From: H2-BAC3 sp045863035
GTDB lineage: Bacteria > Bacteroidota > Ignavibacteria > Ignavibacteriales > Ignavibacteriaceae
Reading direction: 5' to 3'
Length of the DNA: 26,705 bases
NCBI GenBank assembly: GCA_045863035.1
Contig: BTUV01000034.1
Span: forward strand, 1-26,705
Part shown: positions 16,938 through 25,504 of the stretch, one piece after another
Position numbering within the stretch: the first letter of the stretch is position 1
How the letters are laid out: every line of letters begins with the position of its first letter
The notes under the pieces: generated by a model
Told to the model about the DNA's origin: nothing
The model's database searches: none
Seen by the model: the letters and a program-made list of their open reading frames with translations, nothing else
Position numbers and translations under genes: made by a program

Positions 16938-19436
16938 ACGGGTGAGTGTCTGCTGTTCGGTAATAAGCGAGTAGAGATATACTCCGCTTGCATGACTGAT
17001 GCCGTCAAAGGCGATGGTATAGCTGCCTGCGGAATAACTTCCCGAGACCAGGACTGCTATTTCTCTTCCGAATACATCATATACCTTCAGGGTTACCTCA
17101 GTTCTCCCGGCAAGCGTAAATTCTATAACCGTAACCGGATTAAACGGATTGGGGTAATTCTGATATAACCGGTATTCCTCAGGTATCTCCGCTTCTGTCA
17201 CATCCACGGTTGTTCCTGTTCTGAATTGTGCTTTGTTTGTGCTTTGTGTGGTGTCTCTTCCGTCTGTTACTTTACCGTCAATGGTGTATGCTGTTTCTGG
17301 TTTGAGCCATGTTTCTGGGATTATGAATGTTGTGTCTGTTGTTTGTACGGTCGTATCCCTTCCGCCGCCGCTGAGGCGGTGGATGTATAGTATTGGATCG
17401 TTGTCTGGATCTGTGGATTTTGTCCAATGTACTGGTGTATGTGTGTGTACGGTGTCGCCGAGTGGATTGAGATATCTGAATGTTGTTGGTGGATTGTTTA
17501 TTGTGGTGAATGATTGCGTGTTGAATTGGCTTGTGCCTCCATTGTTTAATGCTTGAACGCGCCAATGATACACGGTGTGTGGATTGAGTGAAACATTCTT
17601 TATTGTGTCAACGATTGTATCGTTGACTGATGGGCTGTTGAAGAGTATGTCATCGTCTACTTGCACAACATATCGTGAAGCTCCACTAGTGGATAGCCAT
17701 TCGAGCAGTGGATTGATGGGGATGTTTGTAGCATTATTTTGTGGGGATACAAGTGTTGGCATTGATGGTGGAATCGTGAGTGTTGTGAATCTCGAAACAG
17801 GAGACCAAGAACTCAGTCCTGCATCATTTATTGAGCGTACACGAGCAAAATATGTTACTCCGTCGTCAAGAGTTACAGGAGTCTTTGTCTTATTGATTAA
17901 TGAATCAACAAGTGGACTGTTGAATAATGAATCATCATCAACCTGCAATTGATACGCATCAGCACCAATAGTGTTCAACCATCGAAATACTGTATCAAGT
18001 GGAACATTCACCGCATTATTTGCGGGAAACGAGATGCTCGACTGCTGAGGAACAACAGGGTTAACAAATTCCTCCATAGCATACAGTGGCATATCAGCCT
18101 CGCCACGATACATCGCATCACGATGATTAAAAACAATCCACGTAACAGCATTATCAATAAGCGTATAAGGCTTACCAGAAGCATTCGTATTCATATTGCT
18201 AAGATAAGAAAAAACATACGATTTGTCAAATGCAAAACCTGCAGCCTCATGCTGAATAACGCCAGAATCAAAATTACCAACAGAACAAATAGCAGCCGCC
18301 ATGTATCCACCATACTCATTAGACAAAACCATATAATTAGTGCTGTTTGGTGGTCCGCGTATGAGCATTAGACCGTTGTTCCATGCATGTGCTGAGTCTG
18401 TGGTTAATTTGTAGACTGGACGTTGCAGTAGCCATTCTACTGATCCACTGTCTGATTCTGTCCAGTTGCCGTTCATCTTGCCGATAGCCTTGAACACTTT
18501 TAAGCTGTCAGCACTACGCAATCCTGAAAAAAATGCTGGAATAGAATCATGCATCCAAAGATAAGGATTTGGTTGTACAATGTCAAGTCCGTTGTATTGT
18601 TCGTATAGTTGTGCGAGGTTTATTCTCCAATCGCCTAATGGCACGTGCTGTACTGTATCAATGATTGAGATGTTGAATGTTTTATTTTCATGTATCGTGT
18701 ATGATTTGTCGTTCATTGTCAGGAATCCTTGTTTTGATACTCGGATGTGGTGTGTGCCTGCAGGAATTCCATCAATAATGAATCTTCCGCTCGTGTCTGT
18801 TTTTGCGATGAATGATGATGAGTCAACATCTACACGGACGTTTTCAAGCTTTACACTAGTATTTCGTTCAAGTGATCGAACAGTGCCTGTAAGGGTGTAT
18901 TCCTGCTCAAGAGGATTATCCCCGTCAGTTTTATCCCCGGTATATATTGTATCCTGCTCCGGTCTTTCAGCGGCGTATATATATCCGTTCTCACCGGTGT
19001 TCCGGGTCAGTAATGCCTCCGTTCCGGGGAGGGGTTCTCTTCCGGTATGAGCAGCACTGCCGGACTGTCCGGCATAACTGATCTGAGGCGCGCTCAGCAG
19101 GATCATGAGCAGGGCGATTCCATATCTGAACCTGTACAGGGAATTCTGCAGAGAAGAGAAAACCAGCGGGGCACCCTCAGCTGCCTGCACCACTGCCTCC
19201 GGAGGGGAGTGATCCTTTGCGGCCTGTTTATTGATCTCTAAAAGAAATTTTGCTGCCTGCAGACGGATCCACTGATCAGAAAACCAGGGAAAATGCTTTT
19301 CCAGTTTTTTTACCAGTTCCGGATGGTTCTCCAGCCAGGTCAGATTTAAGTTCACGGGGAAACAGAATTTACGAACCGGAGGGCGGTGTTGTCTCTTGCG
19401 CGTTTTCTGCTTCTGACGGCTCAGTCTGGTTCTCAT
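16938..19436 (-). CDS. Large multidomain T9SS cargo protein, 3' end in assembly gap
   Basis: 833 residues are readable; the end lies in the gap and by analogy with the neighbour should add about six residues (K-M-I-M-L-K). Order: basic cytoplasmic-looking extension 1-100; hydrophobic segment 105-118 with a likely cleavage after S-Y-A122; carboxypeptidase-regulatory-like beta domain about 180-260; an unassigned core about 265-465 with E374-Y-G-G and H396-E-A-A-G; three fibronectin III-like domains about 468-555, 556-645, 646-740; sorting domain from Y-Q-N-Y-P-N-P-F-N-P at 758-767. Expected to be exported and secreted by the T9SS. ATG at 19436 has AGGA 9 nt upstream. Synonymous codon use changes abruptly inside the gene (see findings). 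The core function is unknown; a degenerate metallopeptidase is one possibility. Confidence 0.85.
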
Positions 19437-19528
19437 CCCCGCAATTCCTCACTTACACAAGCCGGCATGAAAACCGCTTCCCCGGCATACAACTTTTGTC
19501 CGGTTGCAATTTTAGCTGACAAGCTCAT
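19433..19528 (-). CDS. Possible 31-residue leader ORF overlapping the next start
   Basis: ATG at 19528 opens 31 codons ending in a TGA that overlaps the ATG at 19436 (ATGA), the arrangement used for translational coupling. It has no recognisable domain and only a weak ribosome site, and may be accidental. Confidence 0.2.
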   Translation of the reverse strand: MSLSAKIATGQKLYAGEAVFMPACVSEELRG

Positions 19529-19803
19529 ACTGCGCTGCCCCAGCTCCACACAAGTAAATGCATGGTTGTCTCCGGCTTATTTCTTTCTGTTACCAACACA
19601 ACCGTTTTCTCCGTCTGCTATTTTCTGTAGAGTAAATCATTCTCTTCCCTGAAAAATAGAAAATATTTTCCCCTCCGCAAAATAATTTTCTCCCGGTTAT
19701 TACCTTCTCTTGCCCGGCTGCTCCCCTTCGGCCCGGTTCCCCTGAAACTCCTCTCTTCGTATCTGAAAGATCCCGGGAAGTCATATTTCTTAACTTTTTC
19801 CTG
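19437..19803. promoter_or_regulatory. Leader/promoter region of the mosaic T9SS gene
   Basis: About 365 bases, strongly purine-rich on the minus strand, between the terminator of the 988-residue cargo gene and the next cargo gene. It contains a short hairpin, GCCGG/CCGGC, near 19450-19480 and the small ORF listed separately. No riboswitch class or clear promoter boxes are recognised. A 64-codon minus-strand frame at 19590-19784 is Arg/Gly-rich with no protein-like pattern and is not called. Confidence 0.4.
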
Positions 19804-19977
19804 AAAACAAAAAAGCCCCGGCTTAAAACCAGGGCTTTTTAATTAAAAATTAAGAATTAAAAATGAAGTCCAATTCATAATTCATACTTCATACTTCATA
19901 ATTATTTAAGCATTATCATCTTACGGGTGAGTGTCTGCTGTTCGGTAATAAGCGAGTAGAGATATACTCCGCTTGCA
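19804..19977. repeat. Direct repeat copy 2 (sorting tail, terminator), complete
   Basis: 174 bases covering the last 25 or so codons of the 988-residue gene, its 3' untranslated region and its terminator. Both outer 55-nt parts are identical to copy 1. Homology at the DNA level ends sharply at 19977/19978, although both proteins continue as sorting domains. Confidence 0.95.
19809..19840 (-). terminator. Rho-independent terminator of the 988-residue cargo gene
   Basis: Identical in sequence to the terminator at 16788-16819: a GCCCcGG/CCaGGGC stem flanked by A and T tracts, loop CTTAAAA. It lies 61 bases beyond the stop codon. Confidence 0.88.
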
Positions 19978-22868
19978 AGTGATGACCCGTCAAGCAGATA
20001 CTCGTAATATCCAGGTTTTAGCTGCTCGTTAAAGATCTGCATTACTTCCCTGCCGAGCACATCATATATCTTGAGCGATGCTTTGGTTTCAACCGGTATT
20101 TTGAATCCTATCTTTGTTTCCGGGTTAAACGGATTAGGATAGTTCTGCGCGAGATAAAATTCTTCCGGAATAATCTCATGGTTTGATTTCAATGAAACAA
20201 CAATCACATCCGTGCCGCCTGAGAAAGCAAACACACGACCGTCACGGGTACCAACAGCAAACTCATTTGAGCCGTTGCCGTCAAGGTCACCCATCTTCCA
20301 GACGGTTTCAGGAGCAGTACTGTTTCCGGTTCCGGCAGTAAAGGTGAAGAGCGGATTCGGGTCACCGCCGCGTCCGTTATATACATAAACTTTACCGTCG
20401 AGTGATGCAACACCGAACTCCGGAATACTGTCCGCATTCATATCTCCGAGAAGGCCAACTCCCAGGTTATTGCCTGTGGTGCGGGTTGCCACAATTTGTG
20501 CACCGGTTGATCCTTCAAGTACATAGAAGTTTGGCGTGAGCGCGGATATCATTATGTCATCCACACCGGAGCCATTGATATCAGGAACCACAAACAAATC
20601 TTCAATGAACACATTACCGATATTTGTTTTCCATAGTTGAACGCCCGCGTCACCGCTGATGGCATAGACGTTACCATTTATATCACCGGCAATGATATCA
20701 GATGTAGGAAGTCCGCCGATGTTCTCAATTTCATCAATACCCCATGGACCTGCAAGTGTAGGATAAGCCCATGTTAAATTGCCAAGTGAATCAAAACCGA
20801 TAATTTCACCGGGGGTGCCTCCTGAAACACGTGAAGCAACTGCTCCTCCCTCATCGGTCGAAACAATACCATATTTCAGTTTGCGCGCGGCACTCTGGTC
20901 AATCCGCCACATTTCCGCGCCGGTTGCGCCGTTCAATAAATAAACTGAAAATCTGCCTTCATAGGTTGTCTCATTTCCGCTTGCACTTACATATACATCG
21001 GGAATACCGTCTCCGGTAACATCCTTCCTGACATCAACGCCCATAATGTCGCCATTTGCGTAGTTAACAGAGTCGCCATACTCCCAGAGTTTTGAACCGT
21101 CACGACCGCTGAGCGCGTAAACAAACTCATTGCCGCCTGCTGTTCCTACAACCACATCCTGAATTCCGTCTCCGTTCATATCTTCAGCAATCTGGAATGC
21201 TTCATACTGATCAACATTACCGGTATTGTTGTTATTTGGATTTGTACGGAAAGTCCAGAGAACATCAGCAGTAACAGAACTGTTACCGTTATAGGCAACC
21301 ACAAAATAATTATCGGTAGTTACAATGATATCATCCACACCGTCTTCGTTGATATCCTTAATTCTCTTTATCATCCGGGCGGTGTAGTCATCAAAGTTAG
21401 TTCCCGGATTATCAGGCACAACACCCTGCCAGACGATATTACCGAGTGCAGAGTCAAACGGCGCGCCTGAAGCAGTGAGGATAATTTTCTTAAGAGCACC
21501 GTTCGAAGCATTGTTATACACCATTATAGTATCAGCATAACCTCTGTACTGAGTTGGCTTGAACCACAGCCGGCCTGACCAGCTTGAAAGCGAGTCTATA
21601 ATCACCTGTGCCGGTTGTTTCTCAAAATAAAAATCTGCCGTCATAAGGCGTAATGAATCAATCCGCAGCGGCGCGGAACCATCATTGCGAACTGTTAACA
21701 CAAATGAGGATGTACTCCCAACTCTTCTGCCGCCAAGATTAAACGCGTCCTGGTTAAATGATATATACGGAGCTGTATATACCCCCGCGCCCTGGAATTT
21801 TATTTTGCTGAACGCAAAATTAGGGTCATTGTGATAAATCAGCAGCGAATCATTATAGTTTTGTGCAGCAGCGGGCTTGAAGAATATATCAAAATAATAA
21901 AAGCTATCCGGCTTAATGGTCACCGGCCACTGCGCTATGCTGATGGTAAAGGCCGGATTGCTTATGCTTATTGAATCCAGCACTAAGTTGGCGGTACCAA
22001 AGTTTTTAAGTGTGGCAGTAACTTTTTTAATGGTATCCACCTGCACATTCATGAAATCAAAATTAGCAGTCAGTACCGAGATAGCCGGGGTACCTGAACC
22101 GCCAAGATCATATTTAAACAACGCTCTTCCGACTGAGGCCCCTACCGGTTCAGCCATCAGCCAGAGATGAGAGCCATCCCAGGCAAGACCGCGGGGATTC
22201 TGCCTCACGCCTGCCTGCTCAGGTACGCGGAAAGAGAAAAGGGTATCTTCGGTGGCAAGATCAACGGCATAGATTTTTTCAGGATCATTTTCGAAACCAT
22301 CCATAACATAAAACAATGTATCACCCCTTACTGTAATACCCTGTGGCTGCAAACCAAAAACAGGAATTGTATCCATTATGGTTTTGGCAGTTACATCTAT
22401 TTTGTATAAAGCCGCTGATGCATTAGGCGAATAAAGCGAAATCCAGAGACCTTGCCCATCCCAGGCAGCGCCGCCGAGATACCAGGAGGTGGTGCCTCCG
22501 GCTGAAGCAATGGGGATTGAGTCAAGAACCGTTCCTGTCGGGGATACTTTGAAGAGATCGCACCGGGCTGTTTTTCGTTCTACATACCAGAAGTTGGTAC
22601 CGTCAAACGCCAGACCCTGAGATGTGTTGATTGTAGGATAATTGATATTAAATGAATCAAGCACCGTACCGTTAAGATCAAGAGAAACTATTTTCCCTTT
22701 GTTAGAGGTAGGCGAGCTAGACCCTGAAGACATCCAGAGTTTTCCATTATTAAAAACAAGCCCGTATCCCTGATCCATATAGGGGTATCGCGGGAGTGGT
22801 ATGGTTTGTACCAGACTCTGAGAAAACAGAGCTGATGAAAGTACAACGATGAGAGCAAGCACCCTCAT
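19902..22868 (-). CDS. T9SS cargo protein: beta-propeller, ASH-like and FG-GAP/VCBS repeats
   Basis: 988 residues. Signal peptide 1-17 (A-L-F-S-Q). Residues about 20-265 form a propeller with G-L-A-F-D-G-T-N-F-W and G-L-A-W-D-G-S-H-L-W blades. Two immunoglobulin-like ASH/HYDIN-type domains follow (about 270-365 and 370-465, each with V-x-N-x-G-x-A/S-x-L-x-I/L-D-S). From about 485 to 885 there are repeated D-x-N-x-D-G-x-x-D motifs (D-I-N-E-D-G-V-D-D, D-M-N-G-D-G-I-Q-D, D-L-D-G-N-G-S-N-E), the calcium-binding signature of FG-GAP/VCBS propellers. The last 80 residues are the sorting domain (A-Q-N-Y-P-N-P-F-N-P). Likely a surface or secreted adhesion/binding protein; ligand unknown. AGGAG lies 6 nt before the ATG at 22868. 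It starts 24 nt after the B12-binding gene and may be read from the same operon. Confidence 0.93.
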   Translation of the reverse strand: MRVLALIVVLSSALFSQSLVQTIPLPRYPYMDQGYGLVFNNGKLWMSSGSSSPTSNKGKIVSLDLNGTVLDSFNINYPTINTSQGLAFDGTNFWYVERKTARCDLFKVSPTGTVLDSIPIASAGGTTSWYLGGAAWDGQGLWISLYSPNASAALYKIDVTAKTIMDTIPVFGLQPQGITVRGDTLFYVMDGFENDPEKIYAVDLATEDTLFSFRVPEQAGVRQNPRGLAWDGSHLWLMAEPVGASVGRALFKYDLGGSGTPAISVLTANFDFMNVQVDTIKKVTATLKNFGTANLVLDSISISNPAFTISIAQWPVTIKPDSFYYFDIFFKPAAAQNYNDSLLIYHNDPNFAFSKIKFQGAGVYTAPYISFNQDAFNLGGRRVGSTSSFVLTVRNDGSAPLRIDSLRLMTADFYFEKQPAQVIIDSLSSWSGRLWFKPTQYRGYADTIMVYNNASNGALKKIILTASGAPFDSALGNIVWQGVVPDNPGTNFDDYTARMIKRIKDINEDGVDDIIVTTDNYFVVAYNGNSSVTADVLWTFRTNPNNNNTGNVDQYEAFQIAEDMNGDGIQDVVVGTAGGNEFVYALSGRDGSKLWEYGDSVNYANGDIMGVDVRKDVTGDGIPDVYVSASGNETTYEGRFSVYLLNGATGAEMWRIDQSAARKLKYGIVSTDEGGAVASRVSGGTPGEIIGFDSLGNLTWAYPTLAGPWGIDEIENIGGLPTSDIIAGDINGNVYAISGDAGVQLWKTNIGNVFIEDLFVVPDINGSGVDDIMISALTPNFYVLEGSTGAQIVATRTTGNNLGVGLLGDMNADSIPEFGVASLDGKVYVYNGRGGDPNPLFTFTAGTGNSTAPETVWKMGDLDGNGSNEFAVGTRDGRVFAFSGGTDVIVVSLKSNHEIIPEEFYLAQNYPNPFNPETKIGFKIPVETKASLKIYDVLGREVMQIFNEQLKPGYYEYLLDGSSLASGVYLYSLITEQQTLTRKMIMLK

Positions 22869-22892
22869 GTTATTCTCCTTTCTGTTACTTAT

Positions 22893-23300
22893 TTAGTAAC
22901 GCTGATTAACTGAACACCAGTCTTTTATATATGCGGATATTTCGTGAGTGGGTGCGCCGGGGGTAAAAATCTTTCCGACACCCAGTTTTTCAAGTTCTGC
23001 GATGTCATCATCCGGAATAATTCCGCCCCCGGTGAGGAGGACATCATTAACCCCTTTCTCATTCATAAGCTGTTTTATGCGGGGGAAGATAGTCATGTGA
23101 GCGCCTGAAAGAATGCTGATGCCAATCACATCCACATCTTCCTGAATAGCAGCTTCAACAATCATTTCCGGCGTCTGACGGAGCCCGGTATATATTACTT
23201 CCATTCCTGAGTCGCGAAGCGCGGATGCAATTACTTTTGCGCCGCGGTCATGTCCGTCCAGACCTGCCTTAGCAACCAGAACTCTTATTTTTCTTTCCAT
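22893..23300 (-). CDS. Stand-alone cobalamin-binding domain protein (methylmalonyl-CoA mutase C-terminal type)
   Basis: 135 residues consisting of a single B12-binding Rossmann domain. The base-off/His-on signature is complete: D15-G-H17-D-R-G20 (His17 would ligate cobalt), S-I-L about 40 residues on, and G-G-G. It is closest to the C-terminal domain or small B12 subunit of methylmalonyl-CoA mutase (R-V-L-V-A-K-A-G-L-D-G-H-D-R-G-A-K). Lacking the catalytic barrel, it needs a partner subunit encoded elsewhere. ATG at 23300 has AAGGAG 8 nt upstream and overlaps the end of the HIT gene by 16 nt, so the two are translationally linked. No mutase or B12 gene is next to it here. Confidence 0.94.
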   Translation of the reverse strand: MERKIRVLVAKAGLDGHDRGAKVIASALRDSGMEVIYTGLRQTPEMIVEAAIQEDVDVIGISILSGAHMTIFPRIKQLMNEKGVNDVLLTGGGIIPDDDIAELEKLGVGKIFTPGAPTHEISAYIKDWCSVNQRY

Positions 23301-23725
23301 GTCAATGACTCCTTTAGAATGCTCTCGCGAAGATTCCGCCCGTATTCGCCGAATGATCCGTTGTTATATTGAAGAAACTGCGGCCGCCTGAATCTTCCCT
23401 TGTCATTATGGTAACGCGGAATAATGTGTATGTGACAATGAAAGACGGTTTGCCCTGCGGCGGCGCCATTGTTTCCTATGATATTAAATCCTTCCGCCTC
23501 AACAGCTCCGGTAATAACCGGACTAAGCCGTTTTACCGCGCTGAATAAATCTCCGATAATCTCGTGCGGAACCTCAGTGAGATCACAATAATGACCTTTC
23601 GGAACTACTAACGTGTGACCGAAATTGACCGGAAGAATATCCAAGAAGCTGATCACAGTGTCCGTCTCATACAGAATTTCAGCCGGGGCTTTTCGTTCAA
23701 TGATTTTACAAAAAATACAATCCAT
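23285..23725 (-). CDS. HIT family nucleotide hydrolase/transferase
   Basis: 146 residues. The histidine triad H96-C-H98-I-H100-I-I is intact, with His98 the expected nucleophile for cleaving AMP- or adenylyl-phosphoramidate-type nucleotides. The N-terminal C3-I-F-C6 pair is typical of HinT/FHIT-like proteins that bind zinc. The C-terminus extends beyond the triad by about 45 residues, longer than HinT and nearer to other bacterial HIT proteins. ATG at 23725 opens the conserved M-D-C-I-F-C-K-I-I start; no clear ribosome site. Part of the minus-strand operon, 27 nt after the desulfhydrase-like gene and overlapping the B12-binding gene by 16 nt. Confidence 0.94.
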   Translation of the reverse strand: MDCIFCKIIERKAPAEILYETDTVISFLDILPVNFGHTLVVPKGHYCDLTEVPHEIIGDLFSAVKRLSPVITGAVEAEGFNIIGNNGAAAGQTVFHCHIHIIPRYHNDKGRFRRPQFLQYNNGSFGEYGRNLRESILKESLTWKEK

Positions 23726-23752
23726 TAATGAAAAATATCAAATGGCAGACTG

Positions 23753-24727
23753 TTAACCAAGTCCCTCCTGAAACTGCAGATACTCGCGGTTTTTCTCAAA
23801 AACACCGAAAAGCCCTCCTGTATGCAGGAAAAGAACTTTTTTCTCTGCCCCGCTTGCTATGCATCTATCCTGAAATGCAAAAAAGGCCTTACCGGTATAA
23901 ACCGGGTCGAGTATAATTCCGGTTTTCATAGCAAAATCCCGCAGGACGGCAATTTTTTCAGCGGTAATCTGCTTATAACCCTCAGATGAGTAACCACCGA
24001 TTATCTCTAATTGATGATCCGGAAGTTTGAGGTCCGGGGCATATTTTGTAATGAAACTTTCCAGGATATGCCGGATTTTTTCTTCGAGCACTTCCGGGGA
24101 ATAAAGAACAGAAACTGCGTTTATCCTCACAGGAATATCCTTTAACGCGGCACCGACCAACAGTCCGGAAACCGTTCCCCCGGAACCGGCGGCAACATAC
24201 ACCTCATCAATTTCGGAAAGATGTATCTGCTGTTCAAGTTCATCCCAAAACCGTATATATCCGGTAATTCCCTCAGCCGAGGAACCCCCTTCAGGTATGA
24301 TATATACCTTCCTTCCCTCCGCAGTTAGTTTTTCCTGCTCAGCTTTCATAATTTCATCAGCTTTCAGAAATTCTTCATAACTGAGGTATTGTATATCAGC
24401 GCCGAGAAAACGGTCAATGAAGATATTTCCGGTTACCACTTCTTTGGGTTCACCCCAAAGGAAAAGTTTTACATCCAGCCCAAGTGACCGGCATGCAGCC
24501 ACAGTGGCACGGGCGTGGTTGGACTGCTCCCCGCCTGTAGTAAAAATGATTTCCGCTTTTTGGGCTAACGCATCAGCCAGGATATATTCCAGTTTCCTGA
24601 TTTTATTTCCGGTCGTTTCCATTCCCGTCAGATCATCCCGCTTGATACTAAGGGGAAAATCCTTATATATAATCTTCTGTATCGGAGTCGGCAAAAATGC
24701 CAGTGATATTCGCGGGGGCATCAGCAT
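23753..24727 (-). CDS. PLP-dependent D-cysteine desulfhydrase / ACC deaminase family protein
   Basis: 324 residues, fold type II PLP enzyme, cytosolic. The Schiff-base lysine is K42 in G-N-K-I-R-K-L-E-Y; G-G-E-Q-S-N-H at 65-71 is the substrate-carboxylate loop; G-S-G-G-T-V-S-G binds the PLP phosphate. The C-terminal H-T-G-G-L-F-G resembles D-cysteine desulfhydrase (pyruvate, H2S and ammonia from D-cysteine) more than true ACC deaminase, so desulfhydrase is the better guess; the two are hard to separate by sequence. ATG at 24727 follows GAGGA at 9 nt spacing, 5 nt after kdsB, so the genes are co-transcribed. Confidence 0.9.
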   Translation of the reverse strand: MLMPPRISLAFLPTPIQKIIYKDFPLSIKRDDLTGMETTGNKIRKLEYILADALAQKAEIIFTTGGEQSNHARATVAACRSLGLDVKLFLWGEPKEVVTGNIFIDRFLGADIQYLSYEEFLKADEIMKAEQEKLTAEGRKVYIIPEGGSSAEGITGYIRFWDELEQQIHLSEIDEVYVAAGSGGTVSGLLVGAALKDIPVRINAVSVLYSPEVLEEKIRHILESFITKYAPDLKLPDHQLEIIGGYSSEGYKQITAEKIAVLRDFAMKTGIILDPVYTGKAFFAFQDRCIASGAEKKVLFLHTGGLFGVFEKNREYLQFQEGLG

Positions 24728-24732
24728 GATAT

Positions 24733-25482
24733 CTATTCCTCAAATCCGTATAGTTTTCTCACACGTTTCAGGTCTTCGAGCGTGTCAACCGCAATGCTCT
24801 CTTCATCGGTTTCAACTACTTTAATCTTCATTCCCTTTTCAAGCATGCGGAGCTGTTCAAGTTTTTCCAGATTCTCAAGATCCGTCTGAGGCCATTTGGT
24901 AAATTTCATGAGAGCAGAGTAACGATAGACATAGAGCCCGATATGTTTATATACAGCATAATTCTTTACAATTTCTGCCGGATCACCTGCCTCACGCACA
25001 TGAGGCAAAGGCGAGCGTGAAAAATACAATGCAAAGTTAAAATAGTCAAAAACCACTTTAACCGTATCGGGCGATATATATTCAACGGGCTCGGTAATAC
25101 GTTTTACCAATGTTGCTACTTCAACCGATTTATCAAACAAAAGGGGTTCTATTGCTTTGTCAATCATCCTCCAGGGGATAAACGGCTCATCCCCCTGTAT
25201 ATTTACCACAATATCAATATTGCGGAGCTGATTAACAGTGGCAGCAATGCGGTCGGAACCGGTTTTAATATCTGAAGAAGTCATCATTGCTTCCCCGCCG
25301 AACTCCGTGACAGTATTATATATCACCTCATCATCGGTAGCAACAATCAGCCGGTCTATCAGCTTTGAGCCCGATGCGCTATTGTACGTATGATATATCA
25401 TCGGTTTTCCGCCAATATCAGCCAAAGGTTTTCCGGGCAGACGCGTTGAGCCAAGCCGGGCAGGTATAATTCCAACAATCAT
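24733..25482 (-). CDS. kdsB: 3-deoxy-manno-octulosonate cytidylyltransferase (CMP-Kdo synthetase)
   Basis: 249 residues from ATG 25482. Activates Kdo with CTP to CMP-Kdo for the lipopolysaccharide inner core, in the cytosol. The nucleotide-binding start I-I-P-A-R-L-G-S-T-R-L-P-G-K-P-L occupies residues 4-19; V-A-T-D-D, the I-Q-G-D-E-P metal site, and Y-K-H-I-G-L-Y-V-Y follow in the usual order. The open frame extends 24 codons upstream (to 25554) into gatC, but the conserved N-terminus begins at 25482, so that start is chosen despite the lack of a clear ribosome site. Second-last part of the core operon after gatC (22 nt gap). Its presence implies a Gram-negative outer membrane with Kdo. Confidence 0.95.
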   Translation of the reverse strand: MIVGIIPARLGSTRLPGKPLADIGGKPMIYHTYNSASGSKLIDRLIVATDDEVIYNTVTEFGGEAMMTSSDIKTGSDRIAATVNQLRNIDIVVNIQGDEPFIPWRMIDKAIEPLLFDKSVEVATLVKRITEPVEYISPDTVKVVFDYFNFALYFSRSPLPHVREAGDPAEIVKNYAVYKHIGLYVYRYSALMKFTKWPQTDLENLEKLEQLRMLEKGMKIKVVETDEESIAVDTLEDLKRVRKLYGFEE

Positions 25483-25504
25483 GTATTCATCAGACGCTTG
25501 TATT

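Larger units (their letters stand above)
16783..16992. repeat. Direct repeat copy 1 (sorting tail, terminator), interrupted by the gap
   Basis: 55 nt at 16783-16837 are identical to 19804-19858, and 55 nt at 16938-16992 are identical to 19923-19977. Between them lie 100 N; the other copy has 64 bases there. Together they encode the last residues of two neighbouring T9SS proteins and their terminators. Confidence 0.95.

Noticed and set aside
17233..18371. Several plus-strand open frames of 107 to 140 codons
   Set aside because: They are antisense to the mosaic T9SS gene. Their odd Cys/Val- or Arg/Asn-rich composition simply reflects the skewed codon use of that gene.
19590..19784. 64-codon minus-strand open frame upstream of the mosaic gene
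   Set aside because: Low-complexity Arg/Gly/Lys-rich translation, no ribosome site judged convincing, no domain; more likely leader sequence.
19440..19800. Riboswitch in the purine-rich leader
   Set aside because: I compared it by eye with the cyclic-di-GMP and other common classes and found no matching core; only a short GCCGG/CCGGC stem is present.
24417..24824. 135-codon plus-strand open frame
   Set aside because: Antisense to the desulfhydrase-like gene and kdsB, both with complete catalytic motifs.
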